64,000 bases of DNA from Bradyrhizobium sp. sGM-13 (GTDB taxonomy: Bacteria; Pseudomonadota; Alphaproteobacteria; Rhizobiales; Xanthobacteraceae), in NCBI RefSeq assembly GCF_018398875.1, contig NZ_JAGWDK010000016.1, positions 91,001-155,000 on the forward strand, given 5' to 3'. The position numbers and the translations under genes are program-made. The notes beneath the pieces are model-generated. The model did no database searches. It saw nothing but the letters and a program-made list of their open reading frames with translations, and was not told where the DNA came from. Positions 16,687-26,516 of this stretch are shown here, in pieces. Position 1 is the first letter of the stretch. Each line of letters opens with the position of its first letter.

Positions 16687-18108
16687 ATGGGATTCGAGTC
16701 TGCATCGCAGAATATGTCTGAGCGACGCGGAGAGCGATCGCATTCCATAGGCGTGCCCGGCCGCTTCAGCTTCAACCTGTTGCCCGCTCCGGCGGCAGCC
16801 ATCCTGCTCGGTCTCGGATCGGCCGCGAATGCACAGGCCATTCCGTGGACCAGCGGAGAGTTCGCTTCACCTTGGAACGCGCAGAAAATTTTTGAACCGT
16901 CATCGCTGCCCGACAGGACCGATCCGGACAATCGCGAAGAGATACCGCCCGAGGACATGCCGGTGAAGAAGCGACAACAGCCAGGCTATGAGCCCGTCGG
17001 TATTCGCTCCGGCTCCTGGATGTTCAACCCGTCGCTGACCGCCGGTACTTTTTACGACAGCAACGTCTTTGCGTCGAACACCGCGCCGCGTTCCGATATC
17101 GCGGCAGTGATCGAGCCGACGCTGCGCGCGCATTCGCTATGGGGGCGGCATGGCGTCGACCTGAAGCTAAATGCACAGTCGACGGCCTATAGCCAGTATT
17201 CGAGCCTGAACCAGACCAATGCCAGCCTGAAGGGCAATGGCTGGCTGGACATTACGAAGGACACGATGCTGCTGGGCAGCTTTCAGATCGCACATCTGAA
17301 CGAAGGCGTCGGTACGCTCACTTCCCCCGCTAACGCCATATCGCCGACGCCATACGATCTGATGTCCGGCGACGTCACGCTACGCAAGGAATTCAACCGG
17401 CTCACGACCTCGGTCGGCTTCCGTACCGATTCCTACGACTACGGATCGACGCGCGCGCAGGACGGCACCGTCATCAACCAGGACGCCCGCGACGGACAAA
17501 TCTACGCGCTGCACAGCCGGATCGACTATGCGATTTCTTCCACGCTCGGCTGGTTCGGCGGCGTGGAAGGCAATCATCGCGACATCAGGGGGACGCCAGG
17601 CCACACGCTGGACTCGCAAGGCTATCGCGCGCTGACCGGCGTCACGGTCGGCTTGAGCAATCTGGTGACCGGCGAGTTCGGCGCCGGCTATGTCCAGCAG
17701 CGCTTCGACGATCCGTCGATCGGCAACATCGAGGGTCCTTCCTACCGCGCGCGGCTGACGTGGCGGCCCACCCGTCTGCTCGACGTGCATTTCAATGCCG
17801 AGCAGCTCGTGACGCAGACCACCGACACCAGCGCCACCGGCGTGCTGGCGAATGCGGTTCAACTCGGCGTCGACTATGAACTGCGGCGCAACGTGATCGT
17901 ATCGCTCGCGGGCGGTTACGAGAACGACCGGTTCTTCGGCCAGGTCCGCAAGGACAACGTGCTGACATCAGACACGCGGGTCAAATATCTCGTCAACCGC
18001 TTCGGCGCCGTTTCCGCCTACTACCGCTACACCAAGCGCGACAGCGACATTCCCGTCTTCAGCTTCGACAAACACCTGGTAGGAATGAATGTTACAGCGC
18101 AATTCTGA
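16687..18108 (+). CDS. Outer-membrane beta-barrel protein of EPS cluster
   Basis: 473 residues from the ATG at 16687, with AAGGGA seven bases upstream. A signal peptide ends near SAANAQA. The mature part opens with a charged/proline-rich stretch, then SLTAGTFYDSNVF and many alternating beta-strands with aromatic girdles, finishing with NVTAQF (terminal Phe), as in outer-membrane barrels. Related barrel proteins accompany Wza/Wzc systems in alphaproteobacteria and are taken to help secretion. The stop overlaps the start of the Wzc-like gene by 20 bases, so the two are coupled. The 295 bases before it hold no evident gene. Confidence 0.8.
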   Translation: MGFESASQNMSERRGERSHSIGVPGRFSFNLLPAPAAAILLGLGSAANAQAIPWTSGEFASPWNAQKIFEPSSLPDRTDPDNREEIPPEDMPVKKRQQPGYEPVGIRSGSWMFNPSLTAGTFYDSNVFASNTAPRSDIAAVIEPTLRAHSLWGRHGVDLKLNAQSTAYSQYSSLNQTNASLKGNGWLDITKDTMLLGSFQIAHLNEGVGTLTSPANAISPTPYDLMSGDVTLRKEFNRLTTSVGFRTDSYDYGSTRAQDGTVINQDARDGQIYALHSRIDYAISSTLGWFGGVEGNHRDIRGTPGHTLDSQGYRALTGVTVGLSNLVTGEFGAGYVQQRFDDPSIGNIEGPSYRARLTWRPTRLLDVHFNAEQLVTQTTDTSATGVLANAVQLGVDYELRRNVIVSLAGGYENDRFFGQVRKDNVLTSDTRVKYLVNRFGAVSAYYRYTKRDSDIPVFSFDKHLVGMNVTAQF

Positions 18109-20410
18109 CCTGCCCTATGTCGTCCCCGACGAACCTCCGGTTCGCCCTGCGGAAAGCTGGCAGTATCCGACCGTCGATCTGCGCGAGATGGGCCGCATCT
18201 TGCGCCGTCGCTACAGGCTGGTTGTATTACCGGTCGCCGTCCTGCTCGGGTTGGCGCTGACCTATCTGATGCTCGCGACTACTTTATATACGGCGACGTC
18301 GACCGTGCTGGTCGATCCGCGCCGCGCCAATGTCGTCGAGACCAACCAGTCCGTGCTGTCGAATTTCGGCACCGACGATGCAACGATCGAAAGCCAGACG
18401 CTGCTGATTCAGTCGGTTGCGATCCTGGTACGCGTCGTCGGCAAGCTGAAGCTGACGGAGGATGCGGAATTCAAGCCCAAACCCGGCCTCCTCGATCCGA
18501 TCAAGCGGCTGTTCAGCATGTTCAGCAGCAGCGGGCCGAGCGACGGTGCAAGCGCCGAAGATGCCGCCAGGGCGCGATCGGTCGAGATCCTTCAGAGACG
18601 GATGAAGGTAACAAGGCAGGGCACCACCTTCCTCGTCGACATCGCCGTCAGTTCGGAATCGCCGCAGAAGGCCGCAACCATCGCAAATGCGGTTGCGGAC
18701 GCCTATTTCGACGAGCAGGTCCGCGCCAAACACGACGCCACGCGTATTGCCGCGAATTGGCTCAACGGCCAGATCGACGAGTTGAAGTCGCGAGTCGTTG
18801 CGTCCGAGAAAGCGGTCGAGGATTATCGCTCGGCCAATAACCTGATGGTCTCGCAGGGCGTAACCCTCAACGACCAGCAACTCACCGACCTCAACAACAA
18901 GCTGATCGCGGCGCGCGTGCAAACGGCGGAGGCGCGGGCAAAGTACGAGCAGGTCCAGGACATCGCGAAATCAGGCGGCGATCCCGGCGGCATCAACGCA
19001 GCGATTTCCTCGGAGATGATCACCAAGCTGCGCACGCAGTATGCCGACATTGCCAAGAACGAGGCGGATCTGTCGAGCAAATACGGAGCGCGTCATCCCC
19101 TCGTCGCCAATGTGCGGGCGCAGCGGCGTGACACCCAAAAACTGATCAACGACGAAATCCGGCGAATACTGGACAGCACGAAGCACGACTATGACGTCGC
19201 ACGTTCTCGCGAAACGTCCCTGCAGCAGAACCTGGACCAGCTCCAGGGCGTGTCCACTTCCTCCGGCCAGGCGCAGGTACGCTTACGCGAACTGCAGCGC
19301 GAGGCCGAAGCCAGCCGCACGCTCTACGAATCCTATCTGGCGCGCTCCAAGGAAACCACCGCGCAAGAGAGCCTGGAGATGCCGGATTCCCGGATCGTGA
19401 CCAAGGCCAGCATCCCGATCAGGCCGTCGTCTCCCAAGACGATGCTGATCCTGGGGCTTGCCCTGATGCTCGGGCTCGGGGCGGGCACCGTGCTGGCCTT
19501 CCTCACCGACTATCTTGACGGCCGCGTCAAGACACTCGAACAGGCCGAATCCATTGCGGGTGTCCCGGCCCTTGCCGCGGTTCCATTGATCGGCACGCGA
19601 GAGCTGGCCCGTCTTGCGCGGCGCGGACGCAGCGAACTGGACAGCTACGATCCAAAGACCACGCAACTGCTGCCGCCGGCGTTGCAGCCGCCTTTGACGC
19701 GTTACGCGATCGACGAACCTGGCACGTTCTTCGCGGAGGCGATCCGCGCGGTCCGCCTGTCGCTGCAACGGACGATGCGGTCGCAGCCGGTGAAAGTCGT
19801 GCAGGTCACCTCGGCACTCGACAGCGAGGGCAAAACCACGCTTGCCATCAACCTGGCGCAGTCGCTGGCAACCCTTGGCATCCGAACGCTGCTTATCGAT
19901 GGGGACCTCCGCAATCCACAAGTGACCCGTTCCCTGTGTCCGCGCGCCGAGGCCGGACTGCTGGAAGTCGCGATCGGACACGTCGCCCCGGAACACGCCG
20001 TCCTCGTGGATCAAAGCACCGGGCTCTCTGTGTTGCCATCGACCAGGATCAAGCAGGTCGAGTTCATCACCGAACTGATGTTCTCCGACCGGATCGTCGA
20101 CGTGCTCGATTATTTCCGCCACCGCTACGAATTGATCGTGATCGACTCGCCGCCGCTGGTGCCCCTGGTCGATGGCCGCGCGCTCGCCGAACTGTCCGAT
20201 CGCATCATCCTGGCGCTGGCGTGGGACCAGACCCCTCGCGAAGTGCTGTCCCATGCCATGGACCTGCTGTCCCCAGTCAGTGACCGGATCATGGGAACGG
20301 TGCTGACCCGCGTCGATCTCAGCCGCCTGCAATTCTATGACTATTACCGCAGCTCGGCATACCTGAAGCCGTACGGCACCGCAGGCCTGCATGCCGGAGC
20401 AGCGCGGTGA
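18089..20410 (+). CDS. Polysaccharide co-polymerase / tyrosine autokinase, Wzc-ExoP type
   Basis: 773 residues. A first membrane helix lies at about 43-62 within the Wzz domain. A long coiled-coil periplasmic region follows, then the second helix near 450-470 preceded by the PxxP-type segment (IPIRPSSPKT). The cytoplasmic BY-kinase has Walker A SEGKTT near 578, Walker A' LLIDGDLRNP and Walker B IVIDSPP. A C-terminal tyrosine cluster (FYDYYRSSAY, then LKPY) would be autophosphorylated. It controls chain length and export with the Wza-like protein. TAGGA lies just upstream of the ATG, which is inside the preceding gene. The stop overlaps the next GTG start. Confidence 0.93.
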   Translation: MLQRNSDLPYVVPDEPPVRPAESWQYPTVDLREMGRILRRRYRLVVLPVAVLLGLALTYLMLATTLYTATSTVLVDPRRANVVETNQSVLSNFGTDDATIESQTLLIQSVAILVRVVGKLKLTEDAEFKPKPGLLDPIKRLFSMFSSSGPSDGASAEDAARARSVEILQRRMKVTRQGTTFLVDIAVSSESPQKAATIANAVADAYFDEQVRAKHDATRIAANWLNGQIDELKSRVVASEKAVEDYRSANNLMVSQGVTLNDQQLTDLNNKLIAARVQTAEARAKYEQVQDIAKSGGDPGGINAAISSEMITKLRTQYADIAKNEADLSSKYGARHPLVANVRAQRRDTQKLINDEIRRILDSTKHDYDVARSRETSLQQNLDQLQGVSTSSGQAQVRLRELQREAEASRTLYESYLARSKETTAQESLEMPDSRIVTKASIPIRPSSPKTMLILGLALMLGLGAGTVLAFLTDYLDGRVKTLEQAESIAGVPALAAVPLIGTRELARLARRGRSELDSYDPKTTQLLPPALQPPLTRYAIDEPGTFFAEAIRAVRLSLQRTMRSQPVKVVQVTSALDSEGKTTLAINLAQSLATLGIRTLLIDGDLRNPQVTRSLCPRAEAGLLEVAIGHVAPEHAVLVDQSTGLSVLPSTRIKQVEFITELMFSDRIVDVLDYFRHRYELIVIDSPPLVPLVDGRALAELSDRIILALAWDQTPREVLSHAMDLLSPVSDRIMGTVLTRVDLSRLQFYDYYRSSAYLKPYGTAGLHAGAAR

Positions 20411-21807
20411 GAGCGCGCGGACCGCTAAATGGATCGGCCGGAGTCGCGCGGGTGCATCCTCGCCACCCTGCATCACCTGCGGTGCGGGCAGCTTACCCTA
20501 TGGGTGGGCGCGCCGCGAATGCCGACGCATTCATCGAACGGATCGCGACCAGCTTGATGCTGCTGGCCGTCATGGCGACCTTCACGCTCTCGTCCTCCGT
20601 GCTGACCAACTGGAAGATCCACTATTTGACGGCGGGCGGAAATTTTTACGAAAAGCTGCACCCGGCGACTTATTTCACGTTGCTGGCATTCTCCATGCTG
20701 CTGATGCGCAGCCGCGGACCGGTCGGCGAGATCAACCGGATGTTTTCCGAGTCGAAGCTGCTGCTGGCCTATCTGCTCTGTTGGCTGTTTCTGCTGGTCC
20801 AGGTCATCGTGCTCGAACGCCCGTTCACCGTCATCATCGACACGTTTCTGTTGCCGATCCTGATCGCGATGGTGATGTGGCAGTTGTCGCCCGCGCAAAG
20901 GCGCCCGCTGGCCTGGGCCATTCACCTGACGATCCTGCTGAACGTCGTGCTCGGATACTATGAATATTTCTCCGGCCACCGGCTGATCCCGCTGACGCTC
21001 GGCGACGTCGTGGTGATGGGCGAATGGCGCTCTGCGGCGCTGCTGGGTCACCCGCTCACGGCATCCGGTATCGTCGGCGGCTACGTGCTGGCGCTGGCGC
21101 TTCGCCCGGCGATTTGTCCGCCGATCCTGCTGCGGCTGCCCTTGATCGCGTTCTGCCTGGGATCGCTGATGGCGTTCGGCGGCCGAACGGCGCTGGTCAC
21201 GGTACTGGGAGTCCTCGGGCTGATCGGAGCCTTCGAGATGGTGCGCCTGATACAGGGAAAGCGAACGCAGCTTCCCGCGGCCATTCTCGCCATCTGCGTG
21301 CTGTTTGCGGCCGGCGCCATCGTCTTTGCCGCGCTCGACCTCGGCATTTTCGACAAGATGCTGCTGCGCTTCTCTTCTGATAAGGGCAGCGCGCTGGCGC
21401 GCTTCGCCACCTTCAACCTGCTCTCGCATTTCGATTGGAACGAACTGATCCTCGGTCCCAACCCGGTCCGGGTGAATGCGTTGCAGTCGCAGCTCGGTCT
21501 CAACTACGGCATCGAGAACTTCTGGATTTCCGCGATCGTCCAGTTCGGCCTCATCCATACCGTCGTTCTGACGATCGGACTGATCTGCTTCTTCGTCGAA
21601 TTGCTGCGCCGTTCGAGCGCCGCGGTATGGGCGATCGTGCTGCTGATCATCGTCATTGCCGCGAGTTCAGTAAGCTTCTCGTCGAAGAACATTCAGCTCG
21701 CGCAGTTCGTTATCCTCATTTCGGTCCTGCTGCCGCGCGAGCAGCGGCGCATCGCCGCGTCCCCACAAGTCCGCGCGCCCGTCACCTACCGGTCCGCTCC
21801 GGCATAA
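20407..21807 (+). CDS. O-antigen ligase/Wzy-type polymerase, polytopic membrane protein
   Basis: 466 residues with about ten or more hydrophobic segments and one larger soluble loop near FDWNELILGPNPV, as in Wzy/WaaL proteins. It probably joins lipid-linked repeat units in the periplasm. The GTG start overlaps the stop of the kinase gene (GTGA). The first ~35 residues are arginine-rich and atypical, so an ATG at 20500 is a possible alternative. Assignment rests on topology and cluster position because the family is weakly conserved; a ligase role is not excluded. Confidence 0.78.
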   Translation: MRARGPLNGSAGVARVHPRHPASPAVRAAYPMGGRAANADAFIERIATSLMLLAVMATFTLSSSVLTNWKIHYLTAGGNFYEKLHPATYFTLLAFSMLLMRSRGPVGEINRMFSESKLLLAYLLCWLFLLVQVIVLERPFTVIIDTFLLPILIAMVMWQLSPAQRRPLAWAIHLTILLNVVLGYYEYFSGHRLIPLTLGDVVVMGEWRSAALLGHPLTASGIVGGYVLALALRPAICPPILLRLPLIAFCLGSLMAFGGRTALVTVLGVLGLIGAFEMVRLIQGKRTQLPAAILAICVLFAAGAIVFAALDLGIFDKMLLRFSSDKGSALARFATFNLLSHFDWNELILGPNPVRVNALQSQLGLNYGIENFWISAIVQFGLIHTVVLTIGLICFFVELLRRSSAAVWAIVLLIIVIAASSVSFSSKNIQLAQFVILISVLLPREQRRIAASPQVRAPVTYRSAPA

Positions 21808-21826
21808 CTTTAGGATTCCCTTTCGT

Positions 21827-22900
21827 ATGGCCATCTACGTCGACAACACCCACCTCGGACGTCACGTCACCGGTCTCGAACGCATTACGCTGGAGCTGTT
21901 CTCCGCCGCAGCGCTCGCACCGCTCGACGTCGTGCCGGTGACGGCGAAGGGTCTTCGGCAGATGTTGACGACGCAGACCCTGGGCCTGCCGATGCGGCTC
22001 GCTGCTTCGTCCTCGATCCTGCTCTGTCCCGGCTTTCCGCCCAGCCCGCTGCTGCGGCCGTTCGCATCGCGGGTGCTACCCTATATCCACGATGATTTCC
22101 TGATCACGCGGCGCGCCGAGCTCAACATGCGGGCGCGTCTTTATATGGCCGGCCCCTTCAGGCTCGCGCTGCGCCACTATCCGCGCTTTCTGGCCAACTC
22201 CGGCGACACCAGGCGCAAACTTACCGCGCATTGCCGGTCCGATGCCGAAGTGACGCTCTATCGTCCCGCGGTGCGCAATGTGTTTGGCCTTGACCCCGGA
22301 CAGCGCGGCGAACGGAGCGCGCGTCCCCAACCGCTGCGGCTGATCGCGCTGGGCACGGTAGAGCCGCGCAAGAATTTTGCAGCGGCGGCGAGAATCCTCG
22401 ATGCATTGCGCATGCAGGGATTTCCCGACGCTACACTGGATATCGTCGGAAGGCCGGGATGGGGTAACGACTGGCAAGCCCTCGAGAAGCAGCCGGGCGT
22501 TACGCTGCACGGATATCAGTCCGCCGACCGCGTCAATCAATTGCTTGACGCCGCCGATCTGTTCATCTGCACCTCCCATGACGAAGGCCTGGGATTGCCG
22601 CTGCTGGAGGCGCAATACGCCGGCCTGCCGATCATCGCCCCCGATGCTTCCATCTTTCGCGAGGTGCTCGGCGAGTCCGGCATCTACATCGATACCGCAG
22701 ATCCTGCTTCGGCGGCCGCGCGGATCGCGGCTGCGCTCTCGAACGAAGATTGGCGCGCTCGATACGTGGCGCAGGCACTACGAAATCTGGCACGCTGGAA
22801 CGATTTGGCCCGCGGCGACCGCGAGAACGTCATCAGCCTGATCGCCCACCTTGCTCACCTTCAGGGAAGCGCCACTCCGGAGTACCGCCGCCTTGCATGA
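21827..22900 (+). CDS. Family 4 glycosyltransferase
   Basis: 357 residues, GT-B fold. The C-terminal domain shows ALGTVEPRKNF and the EX7E region (SHDEGLGLPLLEA) for nucleotide-sugar binding, followed by AGLPIIAPD. The N-terminal MAIYVDNTHLGRHVTGLERI is typical of mannosyltransferase-like members in EPS clusters. It is likely to add one sugar of the repeat unit on the cytoplasmic face; donor unknown (GDP-mannose is made in the cluster). Overlaps the following acyltransferase by a few bases. Confidence 0.86.
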   Translation: MAIYVDNTHLGRHVTGLERITLELFSAAALAPLDVVPVTAKGLRQMLTTQTLGLPMRLAASSSILLCPGFPPSPLLRPFASRVLPYIHDDFLITRRAELNMRARLYMAGPFRLALRHYPRFLANSGDTRRKLTAHCRSDAEVTLYRPAVRNVFGLDPGQRGERSARPQPLRLIALGTVEPRKNFAAAARILDALRMQGFPDATLDIVGRPGWGNDWQALEKQPGVTLHGYQSADRVNQLLDAADLFICTSHDEGLGLPLLEAQYAGLPIIAPDASIFREVLGESGIYIDTADPASAAARIAAALSNEDWRARYVAQALRNLARWNDLARGDRENVISLIAHLAHLQGSATPEYRRLA

Positions 22901-23999
22901 CACCAGCGCCACAAGGCACCAGGATGGATTGCGGATCATCGCGGCCGGCGCCGTGGTGATCCTTCACTATTCCGATTACTTCAAGGACTTGCCCGTCGGC
23001 CGCTTCATGGTCGCGCACACCTGGCATTTCAATCTGTTCGTGGACCTGTTCTTTGTGGTCTCCGGCTTTGTCATCGCCCGTCAATACTTTGGCCGCGTCG
23101 ATGATGCCGCATCGATCGGCCGCTTCCTGTGGCGTCGCCTCGCCCGCATCTATCCGCTGCATCTCGCCACGCTCGCCTTCTATGTGGCGCTTGCCGGCGC
23201 GCTCCATTTCGGCGCTGCCCGGACCGACAACCCGGCCCGCTATCCGCTTTCCGACCTGCCCGCGCAGTTCCTGCTGCTTCACGCGTTCATTGGCGAGCGC
23301 CTGACGTTCAACTTCCCGAGTTGGTCGCTCTCGGCGGAGATGTTTTGCTATCTGCTTTTTCCGCTGATCGCGCTGATTGCGCAACGCCGCAAGGAGGCGG
23401 TTGTTGCGCTCGTGGTCCTTGCCGCGCTCGCCAATTCCCTTTGGGCATCGGCTGCCGGAACGGTGCCGTGGGCCGACTGGATCAATCAGGGCGGCGCCTT
23501 CAGGGCGGTGCCTGCCTTCAACCTCGGTATGGCCTGCTATCTGTTTCGCGACCGGATCGCGCGTTGGCCCGCGATGCCCGGCGCGCTGGCAGCGTCGCTA
23601 GCGGCGTTCATCCTGTTCGGCTCCCTGCTGCCGACGATGACCGCGCTGTTTGCGATCTACGCGATCGCGATGCTTGCGATACAAGCGGACTGCGCCGGGC
23701 GTGAGACGCTGCTGTCGCGGCTCGGCTTCGATCGCTGGTCGCCGCTGACCTATTCCTGTTACATGCTGCACATCCCGGTTGCGACCATCGTCATCACCCT
23801 TGGATCGCGCCTGCTTTCTTTATCGGAGCATGAACGACTGATTCTGGCGCCGGTGGCGATCATCGTTCTTGCATTTGCGAGCGTCGTCTCGCTGCGCACG
23901 TTCGAAACGCCGCTGCGGCGATATCTGACCGAGGCTTACGACCGCCGCGCCCTCAAACATGAGCCGTCTCCAGCGATCACGCGGCAGGAGAGCACATGA
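22893..23999 (+). CDS. Acyltransferase 3 family membrane protein (EPS decoration)
   Basis: 368 residues, about ten membrane helices. The family opening DGLRIIAAGAVVILHYSDY and the conserved RRLARIYPLH are present. These enzymes move acetyl or similar groups to sugars at the membrane. No ATG precedes the family start: TTG at 22893, with GGAG eight bases upstream, is preferred over TTG at 22851. The start lies inside the preceding glycosyltransferase gene. Followed by a second, different acyltransferase through an ATGA overlap. Confidence 0.82.
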   Translation: MHDTSATRHQDGLRIIAAGAVVILHYSDYFKDLPVGRFMVAHTWHFNLFVDLFFVVSGFVIARQYFGRVDDAASIGRFLWRRLARIYPLHLATLAFYVALAGALHFGAARTDNPARYPLSDLPAQFLLLHAFIGERLTFNFPSWSLSAEMFCYLLFPLIALIAQRRKEAVVALVVLAALANSLWASAAGTVPWADWINQGGAFRAVPAFNLGMACYLFRDRIARWPAMPGALAASLAAFILFGSLLPTMTALFAIYAIAMLAIQADCAGRETLLSRLGFDRWSPLTYSCYMLHIPVATIVITLGSRLLSLSEHERLILAPVAIIVLAFASVVSLRTFETPLRRYLTEAYDRRALKHEPSPAITRQEST

Positions 24000-25051
24000 T
24001 GACGGTCGTCGAACGCGTATCCGCAAACCCGCCATCTCTGAGCGTCTCGCGCGCAACGGCCCAAAGCCGCGATAGCGTCGTCGATACCATGCGCGGCATC
24101 GCAATCTTGATGGTGATCGGAATCCATTCGCTGCCACAGCCGCTCGACGCGATCTGGGCAAAATCACTTGATGCAGCGCTACGGCCCTGCGTGCCGGTGT
24201 TCCTGTTCGCTTCCGGATATCTCACGGCGCTTTCCGGCCGCGTCCCGCTGGCAAAGCGGCTAAAGGCAGCCCTGGTCCCTTACGCGATCGCGTTCGCCGC
24301 CGCCTACATCTACATGGCCCTGCACAATCCGGCGATGGACCATCGCGTCGGCACGACGCTCGCCCGGTTCGGGCTGGGATATGTGTTCGTCTACTATTAC
24401 GTCTTCGTTTATGTCTGCTGCACGCTCGGTCTGTGGCTCGTTTTTGCGGCCGGCGGGGACGGACAAACCGCTTCAAGGCAACGGATCACCACTTTGCTGC
24501 TGCTATCGATCGGCTGCGGCCTACTTGCCGGCAGTTATCTTGATCCCGCCATGTCGAGGCTCGGAGCGTCGGCGGCACTGCTCGACGAGATCCGCATGCG
24601 CGACATTCCGTTCTGGTTCTCGTTTGTCGCGCTCGGCGCGCTGATTGCGATGTTCAGGGACGTGCTCGAACAGGATATGCGCCGCGCGCTCCTTGGCGCC
24701 GTGCTGGCCGCCTATTTGTTCTATGCCGGCGTGCGCATTCTCAACGTCGGCGACGCCGCCACTTACGATTCGAGCGCCTTCTTCCTCTATGCGGCCCTGT
24801 TCTGCGTTTCGCTGTTCGCCATCCGGCCGAAATCCGCGCTACTGGGATGGATCGGCTCGGGCAGCTACTTCATCTATCTCTGGCACATCTTCATCGTAAT
24901 GGCGCTGCGCGATCACGCCGGGCTGCGCCAACTCGGCGCCGTCACCAGCTTTGCCGTTTCCTGCGTCTTGACGGCCCTCGTCTCTACCGCGGCGCTGCTC
25001 GCCATACGGCAACTCGCCTCGCCCCGAATCTGCCGCTGGCTGGGGGCTTGA
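23996..25051 (+). CDS. Acyltransferase 3 family membrane protein, second copy
   Basis: 351 residues with about ten membrane helices. It starts with a ~30-residue hydrophilic leader, then RDSVVDTMRGIAILMVIGIH, where His is the usual active-site position. It is only distantly similar to the acyltransferase just upstream, so the two probably modify different positions or use different acyl groups. The ATG overlaps the previous stop (ATGA), so translation is coupled. EPS O-acetylation is the expected role from context. Confidence 0.82.
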   Translation: MMTVVERVSANPPSLSVSRATAQSRDSVVDTMRGIAILMVIGIHSLPQPLDAIWAKSLDAALRPCVPVFLFASGYLTALSGRVPLAKRLKAALVPYAIAFAAAYIYMALHNPAMDHRVGTTLARFGLGYVFVYYYVFVYVCCTLGLWLVFAAGGDGQTASRQRITTLLLLSIGCGLLAGSYLDPAMSRLGASAALLDEIRMRDIPFWFSFVALGALIAMFRDVLEQDMRRALLGAVLAAYLFYAGVRILNVGDAATYDSSAFFLYAALFCVSLFAIRPKSALLGWIGSGSYFIYLWHIFIVMALRDHAGLRQLGAVTSFAVSCVLTALVSTAALLAIRQLASPRICRWLGA

Positions 25052-25054
25052 GCG

Positions 25055-26494
25055 ATGCTTCTGAAGCACACTTTGCTCTATCTGCCCGCGCAATTCGTCG
25101 GACCACTATTCCAACTTCTGGCGATGATCGTATGGACGCATGTCGTCGACGAGCACACGCTCGGCGTCATCACGCTGATTACGGCCACGCACGAATTGCT
25201 GCAGATCGGCTTTCTCGCCTGGTGGTCGCAGTTTGCGTTGCGTTTCCTCGGACGGTACCAGGACGTCAACGACGCGCCGCGCTTCTATCGCACCGAAAAC
25301 GCGGTCTTGCTGGCGTCCCTCGCGTTGCAAAGCGCGGCCATCGTCGGAATTCTGCATCTGGTCATCGCGCCCGGCGCCGGAACGGGCCTTCTGCTCGCCG
25401 CCATCGCCTATGTGATAACTCGGTCGCTCAACCTCTATATCGGTGAACGCGCCCGCGCGCGGCAGCAGATCCGCGTCTACACGATCCAGCAGGTGTTCGG
25501 GCCATCCGTCGGATTTGTCGTGGGTCTGGTGTTGATCAAACTGCTTGGCCAATCCCCGGATTGGCCACTTGTGGGTTACGCGGCCGCGCAACTGACGGCC
25601 GCACTCATCGTCCTGCCCTGGATCGGCTGGGGTCACCGCTTGTGGCCGATCGACCGGGAGATCGTGGTCCACGCCCTGCGCTACGGCATTCCGCTGATTG
25701 TCGGCGGCGCGCTCGGCTGGGTCGGCCTCAATGCATCGCGCTTCATCGTCAACGAAATGTCCGGAGTGGCCGCCGCCGGTCTGTTCGCCGTCGGATACGG
25801 CCTCGGCCAGCGGGCCGCGGCGGTCGCGGCCATGCTGGTGACGGCAGCAGCGTTCCCGCTGGCGGTAAAAAGCATGGAGCAACACGGTGACCAGGCCGGA
25901 ATGCGCCAGCTCGCCAACAACAGCGCTCTCCTTGTCGCAATCCTGGCGCCAAGCCTCGCCGGCATCATCATACTGAGAGCGGAGATCGTGCATCTCCTGA
26001 TCGCAGCGCCGTTCCAGGCGGTGACACTCGCCATCCTCCCGCTTTCCACGCTCGCCGGCGCAATCCGCAACCTGCGCGCCCATTTCGGCGACCAGGTATT
26101 TCTCCTGCAAAACCGCACGCGCTGGATGATGGCCATTGCCGCAATCGACGCGTCGATGACCGTGGTGTTGAGCGTCTTGTTCCTGCCGCGATGGGGACTG
26201 CCCGGCGTCGCCGGCGCCACGGTGCTGGCGGCACTGGCCGCCGCCATCGTGAGTTTTTCAATCGGGTTTACACGATTTGGCTTGCGCCTTCCGATCGGCC
26301 ATCTCGTGCGCATCGCATTGGCCACCATCGCCATGGCGGCCGTGCTGCGGATATTTCCGGAGGCCCGAACGACCCCGATTCTGGCGGCCCACATTGCGGC
26401 AGGCGCTGCCGCCTATTTCGCAGCGCTTGCCCTGTTCTATGCACCGTCGCTGGTGCGGATGCTTCGGCCGCGCCCCCAGCATTCAGGGGCGTGA
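25055..26494 (+). CDS. Wzx-type polysaccharide flippase (MATE/MOP superfamily)
   Basis: 479 residues with 12-14 predicted membrane helices and small positively charged loops, typical of oligosaccharide flippases that turn the lipid-linked repeat unit to the periplasm. The start follows the upstream acyltransferase stop by three bases. It is the last gene of the plus-strand export operon and converges on the GH10 gene with a 22-base gap. Confidence 0.87.
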   Translation: MLLKHTLLYLPAQFVGPLFQLLAMIVWTHVVDEHTLGVITLITATHELLQIGFLAWWSQFALRFLGRYQDVNDAPRFYRTENAVLLASLALQSAAIVGILHLVIAPGAGTGLLLAAIAYVITRSLNLYIGERARARQQIRVYTIQQVFGPSVGFVVGLVLIKLLGQSPDWPLVGYAAAQLTAALIVLPWIGWGHRLWPIDREIVVHALRYGIPLIVGGALGWVGLNASRFIVNEMSGVAAAGLFAVGYGLGQRAAAVAAMLVTAAAFPLAVKSMEQHGDQAGMRQLANNSALLVAILAPSLAGIIILRAEIVHLLIAAPFQAVTLAILPLSTLAGAIRNLRAHFGDQVFLLQNRTRWMMAIAAIDASMTVVLSVLFLPRWGLPGVAGATVLAALAAAIVSFSIGFTRFGLRLPIGHLVRIALATIAMAAVLRIFPEARTTPILAAHIAAGAAAYFAALALFYAPSLVRMLRPRPQHSGA

Positions 26495-26516
26495 GCGCAT
26501 TCGACACGATCGGCGC

